Position numbers and translations under genes: made by a program. A DNA stretch of 64,000 bases from Amycolatopsis sp. EV170708-02-1 (lineage in GTDB: Bacteria; Actinomycetota; Actinomycetes; Mycobacteriales; Pseudonocardiaceae). Positions 53,274-61,996 of the stretch are shown piece after piece. Positions within the stretch are counted from its first letter, which is position 1. Each line of letters begins with the position of its first letter. The stretch covers positions 7,936,001-8,000,000 of the forward strand of contig NZ_CP092497.1 in the NCBI RefSeq assembly GCF_022479115.1. Reading direction: 5' to 3'. The notes under the pieces were generated by a model. It was not told where the DNA came from. It worked only from the letters and a program-made list of their open reading frames with translations, and did no database searches.

Positions 53274-54116
53274 TCAGCCCTTCACCGCACCGGACGTCAG
53301 CCCCGCCACGATGCGACGCTGGAAGAACAACACGAACAGGATGATCGGGACGGTGATCACCACGGCGGCCGCGGAGATCGTCCCGGTCGGGTCTTCGAAC
53401 TGCGAGGACCCGGTGAAGAACGACAACGCCGCCGGGACCGTGCGCGAGGCCTCCGTGGAGGTCAGCGAGATCGCGAACAGGAAGTCGTTCCAGCAGAAGA
53501 TGAACACCAGGATCGCGGTGGTGAACACCCCCGGCGCCGCCAGGGGCGCGATCACCTTCCGGAACGCCTGCGCCGGTGTCGCGCCGTCCATCTTCGCCGC
53601 CTTTTCCAGCTCCCACGGGATTTCCCGGAAGAACGCGGACAGCGTGTAGATCGACAGCGGCAGCGCGAACGTGATGTAGGGCAGGATCAGCCCCGGCCAG
53701 GTGTCGAACAACCCCAGCTCACGTTCGATGTTGAACAGCGGCGTCACCAGCGAGACCTGCGGGAACATCGCGATCAGCAGCGACATCCCGACCAGCACCT
53801 GCTTGCCGGGGAAGTCCAGCCGCGCGATCGCGTACGCCGCCATAGTGCCGAGGACGACCGCGATCACCGTCGCGATGATCGCGATCCCGATCGAGTTCAC
53901 CAGCGCCCTGATGAACTCCGTGGTCTCGAAGATGTCCGCGTAGTTCTGCCACGTCCACTCCGACGGGATGAAGTTCCCGTCGTCCAAGGTCTCCTTGGTC
54001 TTGAACGACAGCGAGACCACCCAGAGCACCGGGAACAGCGCGAACACCAGGACCAGGATGTCGACGAGGCCCCATTTGAGTTTGCGGCCGGGCGTGACCG
54101 CTCCACCGATGGCCAT
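53274..54116 (-). CDS. sugB: ABC importer permease SugB
   Basis: This 280-residue MalG-type permease has six membrane helices and the EAA motif [20 protein letters not shown]. With SugA it forms the channel for the sugar bound by LpqY; in mycobacteria this recycles trehalose released from cell-wall mycolyl transfer. The ATG start overlaps the sugA stop by 4 bases. Confidence 0.92.
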   Translation of the reverse strand: MAIGGAVTPGRKLKWGLVDILVLVFALFPVLWVVSLSFKTKETLDDGNFIPSEWTWQNYADIFETTEFIRALVNSIGIAIIATVIAVVLGTMAAYAIARLDFPGKQVLVGMSLLIAMFPQVSLVTPLFNIERELGLFDTWPGLILPYITFALPLSIYTLSAFFREIPWELEKAAKMDGATPAQAFRKVIAPLAAPGVFTTAILVFIFCWNDFLFAISLTSTEASRTVPAALSFFTGSSQFEDPTGTISAAAVVITVPIILFVLFFQRRIVAGLTSGAVKG

Positions 54117-55066
54117 CAGCGCTTACCCCCATTGTCACTGCCGGGTGCGGCCGTGCCGAACACCTTGATGAAGATGAACGCGATGATCGCCACCGTGATG
54201 AAGATCAGCACCGCCATCGTCGACCCGATCCCGAGGTTCAACCCCTTGACCAGGTTGTTGTAGGTCTGCATCGACACCGACGACGTGTCCTGCGCGCCGT
54301 TGGTGAGCACGAAGATGTTGTCGAAGATGCGGAACGCGTCCAATGTGCGGAACAGCAGCGCCACCAGGATCGCCGGCTTCATCACCGGCAGCATCACCTT
54401 CGTGAACCGCTGCCACGCCGTCGCACCGTCCATCGACGCCGCCTTCAGCAGGTCGTCCGGCACCAGGGCCAGCCCCGCCATCAGCAGCAGCGCCATGAAC
54501 GGCGTCGTCTTCCACACCTCGGCCAGCACGATGATCGCCAGCGAAGGCCAGTATTCGGTCAGCGGCGCGCTGTCCGGGAAGAACAGGTTGGCCAGGTAAC
54601 CCGTGTCCGGCGTCCAGGCGTAGTACCAGGAGAACGCGGCGACCACGGTCACGATGCCGTACGGGATCAGGGCGACCGTCCGCACGAGGCCCCGGCCGAC
54701 CAGCGTCCGGTGCATGATCAGCGCCAGGCCCATGCCGAGGACGAACTCGATCACCACCGAAACGATGGTCAGCCCCATCGTCGTCCCGAACGCCGTCCAC
54801 CAGTAGCCGTTGGACAGCACCGCGATGTAGTTGTCGAGGCCGACGAACTCCTGCTGCGCCGGGAACCTGAGGTCGTAGCGCTGCAGGGAGAGCCAGATCG
54901 AGTAGATGATCGGATACCCGGTGACCGCGATCATCACGATCGCCGCCGGGGCGCACAGCCACAGCCCGAGCCTGCGCTCGGCCTTCTTTCCTTCACTGAG
55001 AACGGGTTTCGCCTTCTTGCCCGGTTTGCTCGCGGCCGCCGGACCGGCGGTCTCCTGCACGGTCAC
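54116..55066 (-). CDS. sugA: ABC importer permease SugA
   Basis: This 316-residue MalF-type permease has six membrane helices after a hydrophilic Lys-rich N-terminus ([19 protein letters not shown]) and the EAA motif [22 protein letters not shown] 55066 overlaps the lpqY stop by 4 bases (GTGA), so it is translationally coupled. Confidence 0.92.
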   Translation of the reverse strand: MTVQETAGPAAASKPGKKAKPVLSEGKKAERRLGLWLCAPAAIVMIAVTGYPIIYSIWLSLQRYDLRFPAQQEFVGLDNYIAVLSNGYWWTAFGTTMGLTIVSVVIEFVLGMGLALIMHRTLVGRGLVRTVALIPYGIVTVVAAFSWYYAWTPDTGYLANLFFPDSAPLTEYWPSLAIIVLAEVWKTTPFMALLLMAGLALVPDDLLKAASMDGATAWQRFTKVMLPVMKPAILVALLFRTLDAFRIFDNIFVLTNGAQDTSSVSMQTYNNLVKGLNLGIGSTMAVLIFITVAIIAFIFIKVFGTAAPGSDNGGKR

Positions 55067-56385
55067 GGGATCACCCCCTTCGACTGGAGCGCGTCGGCGA
55101 GCTGTTCCTTCAGCTTCTCCGCCGTTTTCTGCGGATCGATTTCGGAAGGCGGGGAAAGCACCTTCGACAACACCGTCGAAGCGTTCTGGTACGCCGGGGT
55201 CAGCGGGCGGACCGCCGCGTCCTTGAGCGCGTCCAGGATCGTCTCCCGCATCGGGTACTTCGTTTCCATGCTCGGGTTGTCGTCGCTCTGCGGCGCCGTC
55301 GCGTCGAGCGGCAGCGTGTCCGTGTAGAGCGATTCGATCGTCGGCGGGACGCCGTCCTTGAGCGCGGAGAACTTCTGGTTCTTCGCGCTGCGCAGGCACA
55401 GCGCGACCTCGGTGGCCTCGGCCTTGTGCTTCGAGGTCGAGCTGACCGCCAGGTTGTAGCCACCGATCGTGGTCTTGGCGGGCTTACCCGCTTCGAACTG
55501 CGGATAGGTGGTCCACTTGAAATGCTTCAGTTCGTCCTTCTTCTCCTTGGCGTAGGAGGCGTAGACGAACGGCCAGTTCAACTCGAAGGCGGCGTTGCCG
55601 CGCTGGAAGGACTGACGGACCTCGTCCTCCTTCGAGTTGGTCAGCGACGGGTCGGTGATCCCGGCCGTGGTGACCTTCTTGAGCATCTCCAGCGCCTTGA
55701 CCGCGCCCGCGTCCATCACGACCGATTTACCGTCGTCGGAAAGGATCTTGCCGCCCGCGGACTCGACGAGCGTGTTGTAGATGACGACGAGGCCTTCGTA
55801 CTGCGCGCCGGTGAACACGACGTTCGCCGGTTTGCCCTGCGCCTTGAGCGCCTGCGCCTGCTGGATCATCTCGTCCCAGGTCTTCGGCGGCGCCGGGGTC
55901 AGCCTGTCGTCGTACCAGAGCAACTGGACGTTGGTGTTCTTGGTCGCCGCGTAGAGTTTTCCGTTCCACGTGGCGGTTTCGAGCGGTCCTGGCAGGACAC
56001 CTTCGGTCGCCTCTGCCTTGGCCTCGCCCGTCCATTCGTCGATCCAGCCCGCCTCGGCGAACTCCGAGACCCACGTGACGTCCAGCCCCAGTACGTCGAG
56101 CGAATCGTCCCCGGCGGCCAGGCGGCGCACCATCTGTTCCCGCTGGCCGTCGGCCGGTCGCGGGAGCTTGTTGTAGACGACCTCGTACCGCCCGCCCGAG
56201 GCCTTGGTGCAATCGTCCACAACGGACTGGAAATTGTCTTCGGGCGCGTAGTAGACGTTGATCTTCAGCCCGGCATCCGAACCGCAGCCCGCCAGCAGGC
56301 CGACCGTCAGCGCTGTCGCGCCGAGTAGCGAGCCGGTGCGGCCTGGTGAGCGGCCCCTCCGGCTCGCGCTCATCCTCTTCCCCAT
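55063..56385 (-). CDS. lpqY: Sugar-binding lipoprotein LpqY
   Basis: This 440-residue solute-binding protein has a signal peptide with lipobox LLAGC (C34), so it is membrane-anchored outside. The rest has the family 1 binding fold (for example DVLGLDVTWVSEFAEAGWID and SFQRGNAAFELNWPFVYAS). By order and family it is LpqY, the trehalose receptor, though maltose or another disaccharide is possible. ATG 56385 has GAGGAGG 4 bases upstream. The 243-base gap before it contains no gene and presumably holds the promoter. Confidence 0.9.
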   Translation of the reverse strand: MGKRMSASRRGRSPGRTGSLLGATALTVGLLAGCGSDAGLKINVYYAPEDNFQSVVDDCTKASGGRYEVVYNKLPRPADGQREQMVRRLAAGDDSLDVLGLDVTWVSEFAEAGWIDEWTGEAKAEATEGVLPGPLETATWNGKLYAATKNTNVQLLWYDDRLTPAPPKTWDEMIQQAQALKAQGKPANVVFTGAQYEGLVVIYNTLVESAGGKILSDDGKSVVMDAGAVKALEMLKKVTTAGITDPSLTNSKEDEVRQSFQRGNAAFELNWPFVYASYAKEKKDELKHFKWTTYPQFEAGKPAKTTIGGYNLAVSSTSKHKAEATEVALCLRSAKNQKFSALKDGVPPTIESLYTDTLPLDATAPQSDDNPSMETKYPMRETILDALKDAAVRPLTPAYQNASTVLSKVLSPPSEIDPQKTAEKLKEQLADALQSKGVIP

Positions 56386-56628
56386 GAGGCCTCCTCACCC
56401 GCGCACGCCTGGGGAACGGCGGCACTAGGACGCGTTGAAGAAGCCCGCGCGCCAGCACCCCGACGTGCTAGTGCTCGGGCGGACACGCTGGAGTACATGA
56501 CCGCCCGACTGGTGTTGTGCAACCTATTCCGGGCGATCACCGCCCGCAAGCAGTATCGGTAACGATTCAGCGGACTGCACGACGAACAGGTGAACGAGTA
56601 CCGCCGAATGTCAGTGGCCCGCCCCGGG

Positions 56629-57144
56629 TCAGCCGGTCGGGCGGCCGCCCAACGCCAGCTGGGCGAGCAGCTCACGGCCCTGTTCGGCCGAACGCGGCTG
56701 GCACAACACGTCGTAGCGGCCGGCGACCAATTGGCTCGCGGAGGAGAAGTCACGGCGGGACATGCTGTAGCTGATCGCCGCGAAGACCGTCCACGCCAGG
56801 ATGCCGAGCACGAGCCCGCCGATCATGGGCTGCCAGGCGAAACCCTGGTTGTTGAACATACCCAGCAGCAGCCCGATGATCAGGCCGAACCACGCGCCGG
56901 ACACCGCGCCGGTGCCCAGCACCCGGCCCCAGCTCAGCCTGCCGACGACGCGCTCGACGAGCATCAGGTCGACACCGACGATGGTCACGTCGGAGACCCC
57001 GAACTCCTTCTCCGCCAGGAAGCCGACGGCTTGCTGGGCTTCGCCGTACGTCGCGTAGGAACCGATCGGCCAGCCGGTAGGCGGGGTCGGCAGCCTGGGC
57101 AGCCCGCCCGCGGCCCGGCCGCTTCCGCCAAAGGGAGCACTCAC
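56629..57144 (-). CDS. General stress protein 17M-like, Rv1234-like
   Basis: This 171-residue protein has an N-terminal segment IGSYATYGEAQQAVGFLAEK typical of the general stress protein 17M family and two central membrane helices (SGAWFGLIIGLLLGM; GGLVLGILAWTVFA). Rv1234 occupies the equivalent position next to lpqY in M. tuberculosis. Function unknown. GTG 57144 has AGAGG 8 bases upstream. Confidence 0.83.
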   Translation of the reverse strand: MSAPFGGSGRAAGGLPRLPTPPTGWPIGSYATYGEAQQAVGFLAEKEFGVSDVTIVGVDLMLVERVVGRLSWGRVLGTGAVSGAWFGLIIGLLLGMFNNQGFAWQPMIGGLVLGILAWTVFAAISYSMSRRDFSSASQLVAGRYDVLCQPRSAEQGRELLAQLALGGRPTG

Positions 57145-57291
57145 GTAATCACCTCTCGCCCGTCCTGCTCCATCTTCTCAAGGACGGGCGAAAGGCGCGA
57201 ATGTGAGCTGAAGGACGCCTTCACCGCATAGTTCCAGGCTGGGCGCGCAGCGTCTCCGTTGAGGGTGGCGGCGGGGCATGGATGGAGCGGC

Positions 57292-57334
57292 GAAGGACGC
57301 TTTCACCGCATGAGACGCGGTGAAAGCGTCCTTC
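57292..57334. terminator. Family D hairpin, 18-bp perfect stem
   Basis: Arms 57292-57309 and 57317-57334 are exact complements around a 7-base loop. It lies 8 bases after the acyl-CoA dehydrogenase stop. A half copy of the same family is at about 57206-57232. Confidence 0.7.
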
Positions 57335-57341
57335 AGCTCCT

Positions 57342-58538
57342 TCAGGAGCGGGACTTGTATTCGCGGAGCAGGCCGCGGCTGATGATGGTCTTCTGGATCT
57401 CGCTGGTGCCTTCGCCGATGAGCAGGAACGGCGCCTCGCGCATGAGGCGCTCGATCTCGTACTCCTTGGAGTAGCCGTAGCCGCCGTGGATGCGGAACGA
57501 GTCCTGGGTGACCTCGGCGCAGTACTCGCTCGCGATCAGCTTCGCCATGCCGGCCTCGACGTCGTTGCGGGCGCCGGAGTCCTTGAGGCGGGCGGCGTTG
57601 ACCATCATCAGGTGCGCGGCCTCGACCTTGGTGGCCATCTCGGCGAGCTTGAACGCGATCGCCTGGTGCTCGGCGATGGCCTTGCCGAAGGTCTTGCGCT
57701 GCTGGGCGTACTCCACCGCGAGCTCGAACGCGCGGATCGCGATGCCGCAGGCGCGGGCGGCGACGTTGACGCGGCCGACCTCGACACCGTCCATCATGTA
57801 CGCGAAGCCCTTGCCGGGCGCTTCGCCGAGGACCTTGTCGGCGCCGATCTTGTAGCCGTCGAACACCGCTTCGGTGGTGTCGACGCCCTTGTAGCCCATC
57901 TTGTCAATCTTGCCGGGGATGGTGAGGCCGGGCGCAACCTCGCCGAAGCCCTCGGGCTTCTCGACCAGGAACGTGGTGAGGTTCTGGTGGGCCTTCTCCG
58001 CGCCTTCGTCGGTCTTGACGAGCAGCGCGATCAGGTTGGAGCTGCCGCCGTTGGTCAGCCACATCTTCGAACCGTCGATGACGTAACCGTCGTCGGTCTT
58101 GCGGGCGCGGGTCTTGATCGCGGCGACGTCGGAGCCGAGATCCGGTTCGGACATCGAGAACGAGCCGCGGACCTCGCCGGTCGCCATGCGCGGCAGGAAG
58201 TGCTGCTTCTGCTCCGGCGTCCCGTGCTGCTTGATCATGTGCGCCACGATGAAGTGCGTGTTGATGACACCGGAGACGCTCATCCAGCCGCGTGCGATCT
58301 CCTCGACCACGAGCGCGTAGGTCAGCAGCGATTCGCCGAGGCCGCCGTACTCCTCCGGGATGGTGAGCCCGAACAGGCCCATCTCCTTCATCCCCTCGAC
58401 GATGTCGGCGGGATAGGTGTCGGAGTGCTCCAGCTCCTGCGCGCGCGGGATGACCTCCTTGTCCACGAACTGGCGGACCGTGGCCAGGATTTCGGACTGC
58501 ACGTCGGTCAAACCGGCGGTCTGGGCGAGGCGAGCCAT
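57342..58538 (-). CDS. Acyl-CoA dehydrogenase
   Basis: This 398-residue flavoenzyme shows ACAD motifs: FSMSEPDLGSDVAAIKT, MWLTNGGSSNLIALL, IHGGYGYSKEYEIERLMRE and the catalytic-base region LIGEGTSEIQKTI. It oxidises an acyl-CoA to the enoyl-CoA with FAD; chain-length preference is unknown. ATG 58538 has AGGAG 5 bases upstream; a further ATG at 58562 is not needed. Confidence 0.93.
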   Translation of the reverse strand: MARLAQTAGLTDVQSEILATVRQFVDKEVIPRAQELEHSDTYPADIVEGMKEMGLFGLTIPEEYGGLGESLLTYALVVEEIARGWMSVSGVINTHFIVAHMIKQHGTPEQKQHFLPRMATGEVRGSFSMSEPDLGSDVAAIKTRARKTDDGYVIDGSKMWLTNGGSSNLIALLVKTDEGAEKAHQNLTTFLVEKPEGFGEVAPGLTIPGKIDKMGYKGVDTTEAVFDGYKIGADKVLGEAPGKGFAYMMDGVEVGRVNVAARACGIAIRAFELAVEYAQQRKTFGKAIAEHQAIAFKLAEMATKVEAAHLMMVNAARLKDSGARNDVEAGMAKLIASEYCAEVTQDSFRIHGGYGYSKEYEIERLMREAPFLLIGEGTSEIQKTIISRGLLREYKSRS

Positions 58539-58696
58539 CGCTGCTCCTAAATTCGCGCGCACCGGGCTCCCGGCGCTGGGTTACCGGTGAGTATGCCGCC
58601 TGAGGTGGGACCTCGCTATGAGCGCAGTCACGCGTACGCCATCCGTGACCGTGGCACTACAGTGACAAGCCGATCACAGTCCGAGGGGGACGAAAC

Positions 58697-59014
58697 ATGG
58701 CTCAGCAGCCCTTTGGTGGATTCCCGCCGCAACAGCAGTACGCCTTTCCGAACCAGGCCCCGGCGCGAAGCAAGGATTCCGGTCTCGCCACGGCCGCCCT
58801 GATCTTTTCACTCTTCGGGCTGATCGGGCTGGTGTCCGTGATCCCCGGGATCGTCCTGGGCCACGTCGCCTTCGCGAAGGCGCGGCGCGGCGAAGTGGGC
58901 GGCAAGGGTATGGCGCTCGCCGCGTTCGTCGTCGGCTATCTGATGATCGTCCTATACGCCATCGCGATTCCGGTCCTGCTCAACGTCGCCGCGAAACACG
59001 GCGCTTTCCGGTAG
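58697..59014 (+). CDS. DUF4190 membrane protein (1 of 3)
   Basis: This 105-residue protein has a Gln/Pro-rich start (FGGFPPQQQYAFPNQAP) and a DUF4190 core of two helices joined by a basic loop with GHVAFAKARRGEVGGKGMA. It is the first of three tandem paralogues. Function unknown; a membrane scaffold is plausible. Confidence 0.82.
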   Translation: MAQQPFGGFPPQQQYAFPNQAPARSKDSGLATAALIFSLFGLIGLVSVIPGIVLGHVAFAKARRGEVGGKGMALAAFVVGYLMIVLYAIAIPVLLNVAAKHGAFR

Positions 59015-59046
59015 CGATACGGTCCTCGTCGACGAGGGGACCCCGC

Positions 59047-59421
59047 ATGACGAATCCGCACGACCCGTACGGGCAGCAGCCGTCCGGGCAGTTCGAGCAG
59101 CCCTACGGACTCCAGCCGTATCAACCGCCGCCGCAGCAGTACTACGTCCAGCAGACCTATGTGCGGCCACCGGATCAGGGCATGGCGGTGGCGTCACTGG
59201 TGTGCTCGCTGATCGGGCTGGTCATGTGCTTCCCGGCGATCCTGGGGATCATCTTCGGGCACATCGCGCTCTCGAAGGCCAAACGCGGTGAAGCCGGCGG
59301 CCAGGGCATGGCGCAGGCGGGCATGATCATCGGATACGTCGTCACCGCGCTGTGGCTGATCCCGGTCATCCTGTGGTTCGTTTTCGTGGTGCTCGCGATC
59401 GGTGCCGCGGGCGTCTCGTGA
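59047..59421 (+). CDS. DUF4190 membrane protein (2 of 3)
   Basis: This 124-residue protein has a longer Gln/Pro/Tyr-rich N-terminus (YGQQPSGQFEQPYGLQPYQP) and the same DUF4190 core (MAVASLVCSLIGLVMCFPAI, then GHIALSKAKRGEAGGQGMA). It lies 32 bases after paralogue 1, and paralogue 3 follows 49 bases later on the same strand, so the three are probably one transcript. Confidence 0.82.
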   Translation: MTNPHDPYGQQPSGQFEQPYGLQPYQPPPQQYYVQQTYVRPPDQGMAVASLVCSLIGLVMCFPAILGIIFGHIALSKAKRGEAGGQGMAQAGMIIGYVVTALWLIPVILWFVFVVLAIGAAGVS

Positions 59422-59470
59422 CCCGTTCGGACGATACGGTGGTGTCCCGCACGAACCAGGGGGCCACCGG

Positions 59471-60109
59471 ATGAGCAGTTCCGACTCGCAGGACACACCG
59501 TCGACGTCGTCCTACACCGACTCGAACACCTTCTCGGACCCGACTTCGGCGTCCGAGACCGTGTCGAGCCCGCAGCCCTTTCAGCCGCCGGAGCCCTTCA
59601 CCCCGCCGCCGCCGTTCGTGCCGCCCGCTCCGTTCGAGGCGCCTTCGGCCTCCGCGCCCGACCCGGAACCGGTTCCCGAGCCGACCCCTGTCCCGGTCGA
59701 GACGTATGGGCAGGCCATCGATCCGCTGACCGCCGAGCCGGTTCCGCCGCCCTACGCGACTCCGGAAATTTCGGCTCCTCTTCCGGTGTACACGCCGGTA
59801 CCGCTCCCGGCCGCGTACCCGGCGCCGCAGCCGTATAACCCGTACGCGATGGCGGCACCGCCGCGATCGCAGGACAACGGGATGGCGATCGCCGGGCTGG
59901 TGTGCTCGCTCGTCGGGATCTGCTCGTGCGTGACCGTGATCGTCGGGCTGATCCTCGGGCATATCGGGCTGGCGAAGGCGAACCGCGGCGAGGCGGGCGG
60001 ACGCGGCATCGCGCTCGCGGCGGTGATCATCGCGTACGTCGTCATCGCGCTGTACGTCGGATTCTTCGGGACTTTGATCATTCTCGGGGTGAACGGCGAG
60101 CTCGACTAG
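59471..60109 (+). CDS. DUF4190 membrane protein (3 of 3), Pro-rich
   Basis: This 212-residue version has a 140-residue Pro/Glu/Ser-rich cytoplasmic region (for example PFTPPPPFVPPAPFEAPSA) before the core MAIAGLVCSLVGICSCVTVI and GHIGLAKANRGEAGGRGIA. The N-terminal length grows from one paralogue to the next, so the three may differ mainly in partner binding. The ATG at 59471 is preferred to an upstream in-frame ATG that lies across the previous stop region. Confidence 0.8.
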   Translation: MSSSDSQDTPSTSSYTDSNTFSDPTSASETVSSPQPFQPPEPFTPPPPFVPPAPFEAPSASAPDPEPVPEPTPVPVETYGQAIDPLTAEPVPPPYATPEISAPLPVYTPVPLPAAYPAPQPYNPYAMAAPPRSQDNGMAIAGLVCSLVGICSCVTVIVGLILGHIGLAKANRGEAGGRGIALAAVIIAYVVIALYVGFFGTLIILGVNGELD

Positions 60110-60112
60110 CGC

Positions 60113-60952
60113 TCACGAGACTTGACCCACGTCGCCCGGTTCCCTCGGCGCCGGCGCCACTTGACCGTTGGCCGCCGCGTCCTCCGCGGGTGCCTCCTTC
60201 TTCGGCGTGTTCGCGTCGAGGAAGCGCAACAGCTCCACCGGGAACGGCAGGACCAGTGTCGAGTTCTTCTCCGCCGAGACCTGCACGACCGTCTCCAGCA
60301 GCCGCAACTGCAGCGCCGCCGGGGTGTCGGCCATCGTCGCGGCGGCCTGTGAGAGCTTGTGCGACGCCTGGAGTTCGCCGTCGGCCGAGATGACCCGCGC
60401 CCGCCGTTCGCGTTCGGCTTCGGCCTGGCGCGACATCGAGCGCTTCATCGACTCCGGCAGTGCGACGTCCTTGATCTCGACCCGGTCGATGTGGATGCCC
60501 CAGTCCAGCGCCGGGCTGTCGATCATCAGCTCCAGGCCCTCGTTCAGCCGTTCACGGTTGGACAGCAGGTCGTCCAGGTCGCTCTTGCCGATGATGGATC
60601 GCAGCGAGGTCTGCGCGACCTGGCCGACGGCCGAGCGGTAATCCTGGACGTTGACCGCGGCCAGTACCGGGTCGATCACCTTGAAGTACACGACCGCGTC
60701 CACCCGGACGGTGACGTTGTCGCGGGTGATGCCGTCCTGTGCGGGGATCGGCATCGTGACGATCTGCATGTTGACCTTCTGCAGTCTGTCCGCGATCGGC
60801 ACCAGCAGCGCGAGCCCCGGCTCCCGGATGGCCGGGCGCACCCGCCCGAACCGGAACACGAGGCCGCGTTCGTACTGTTTCACCACGCGAAGGCTGGCCG
60901 CGAGCCAAGCTCCGCCCGCGACGGCGACCGCACTGAGAATCTCCACCACCAT
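60113..60952 (-). CDS. SPFH/Band 7 (slipin-like) protein
   Basis: This 279-residue protein has a short N-terminal membrane anchor, then a Band 7 domain: RVVKQYERGLVFRFGRVRPAI, MPIPAQDGITRDNVTVRVDA, and a coiled region rich in Glu/Arg/Ala (RQAEAERERRARVISADGEL). Slipins form membrane rings that organise lipids and proteases. No partner NfeD or protease is next to it. The ATG has GGGAG upstream. Confidence 0.88.
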   Translation of the reverse strand: MVVEILSAVAVAGGAWLAASLRVVKQYERGLVFRFGRVRPAIREPGLALLVPIADRLQKVNMQIVTMPIPAQDGITRDNVTVRVDAVVYFKVIDPVLAAVNVQDYRSAVGQVAQTSLRSIIGKSDLDDLLSNRERLNEGLELMIDSPALDWGIHIDRVEIKDVALPESMKRSMSRQAEAERERRARVISADGELQASHKLSQAAATMADTPAALQLRLLETVVQVSAEKNSTLVLPFPVELLRFLDANTPKKEAPAEDAAANGQVAPAPREPGDVGQVS

Positions 60953-61040
60953 GGCTGCTCCCGGGGTTGTTCTCGCTGTTCACGGTACGCCCGGCGAGTC
61001 ACGGGGGAAACACGGTGGACAAGCCTGCCAAGGTGGGTTC

Positions 61041-61952
61041 GTGACCGGTTTCAAGATCCCGCCCAAGTTCCTCGACCGCGCCGCCGAACTCGGCCCCGGA
61101 GCCGCCGAGTGGCTCGATTCCCTCCCGTTCCTCGCCGAGAAGTACACCGCCAAGTGGCAGCTCGAATACGACGGCGAGGCCATGCACGGTTTCGTCGGTG
61201 TCGCGCAGCCCGTGCGCCGCGCGGACGGCTCCCCCGCGATCCTCAAGCTCGGCTGGCCGCACGAGGAGTCGGACGACGAACCGCTCGCACTGTCCACTTG
61301 GGCCGGTCGCGGCGCGGTCCTGATGTACGACAACGTGCCGGAGGACGGCGTGCTGCTCCTTGAGCGGCTCGACGCCACCCGGTCGCTGGAAACCGAGCCG
61401 ATCCAGGAGGCCGTCGAGACCGTCGGCGCGCTGGCGCGGCGGCTGGCCGTTCCCGCTCCCGAGGCGCTGCGGCGATCTCTTCGGGAAGAGGCCGCAGAGC
61501 TGGTCACCGAACTCCCGGAGACCTGGAGCGAACTGGGCGAACCGTTCGGCCGCGAGTACATCGACGCGGCGGTGGAGATCTGCGTGAACCTCGGCCCGGA
61601 AGCCGGTGAGCTGATGGTGAACGAGGATCTGCATTTCGAGAACGTCCTCGCCGGGGCACGCGACCCGTGGCTGGTGATCGACCCGAAGCCGCTTTCGGGT
61701 GATCTGGAGTTCGGCGCGATCTCGATCCTCTGGAACCGGGCGAATGAGTCCACAATGGACGAAAAGATCAAGTGGTTCACCGCGGCCGCCGGGATGGACG
61801 CCGAACGCACGCGGGCTTGGACGCTCGTGCGCGCGGTGCAGAACTGGACCTGGCTGTACGAAGACCTCGCCGAGGGCGCCTCGCCCGAGACCATCGCCGA
61901 AGACCCGGCCTACGCCGCCGTCCCCGAAATCGCCGCGTGGGCATTGCGGTGA
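61041..61952 (+). CDS. Aminoglycoside/hydroxyurea kinase-like protein
   Basis: This 303-residue protein matches the APH(6)/hydroxyurea phosphotransferase family (ILKLGWPHEESDDEPLALST; catalytic loop VNEDLHFENVLAG; metal-binding IDPKPLSGDLEF). The usual HGDLH is EDLH here. It may phosphorylate an antibiotic or an endogenous hydroxy compound; genuine resistance is unproven. GTG 61041 is chosen for AAGG 9 bases upstream. Confidence 0.8.
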   Translation: MTGFKIPPKFLDRAAELGPGAAEWLDSLPFLAEKYTAKWQLEYDGEAMHGFVGVAQPVRRADGSPAILKLGWPHEESDDEPLALSTWAGRGAVLMYDNVPEDGVLLLERLDATRSLETEPIQEAVETVGALARRLAVPAPEALRRSLREEAAELVTELPETWSELGEPFGREYIDAAVEICVNLGPEAGELMVNEDLHFENVLAGARDPWLVIDPKPLSGDLEFGAISILWNRANESTMDEKIKWFTAAAGMDAERTRAWTLVRAVQNWTWLYEDLAEGASPETIAEDPAYAAVPEIAAWALR

Positions 61953-61996
61953 TCACACGAATCGTCGCGGGCCCCAGGAGCGGATAACCTTCGGGC

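Noticed and set aside
61041..61952. Confirmed antibiotic resistance gene
   Set aside because: The family match is clear, but the catalytic loop is atypical (EDLH) and there is no resistance context.
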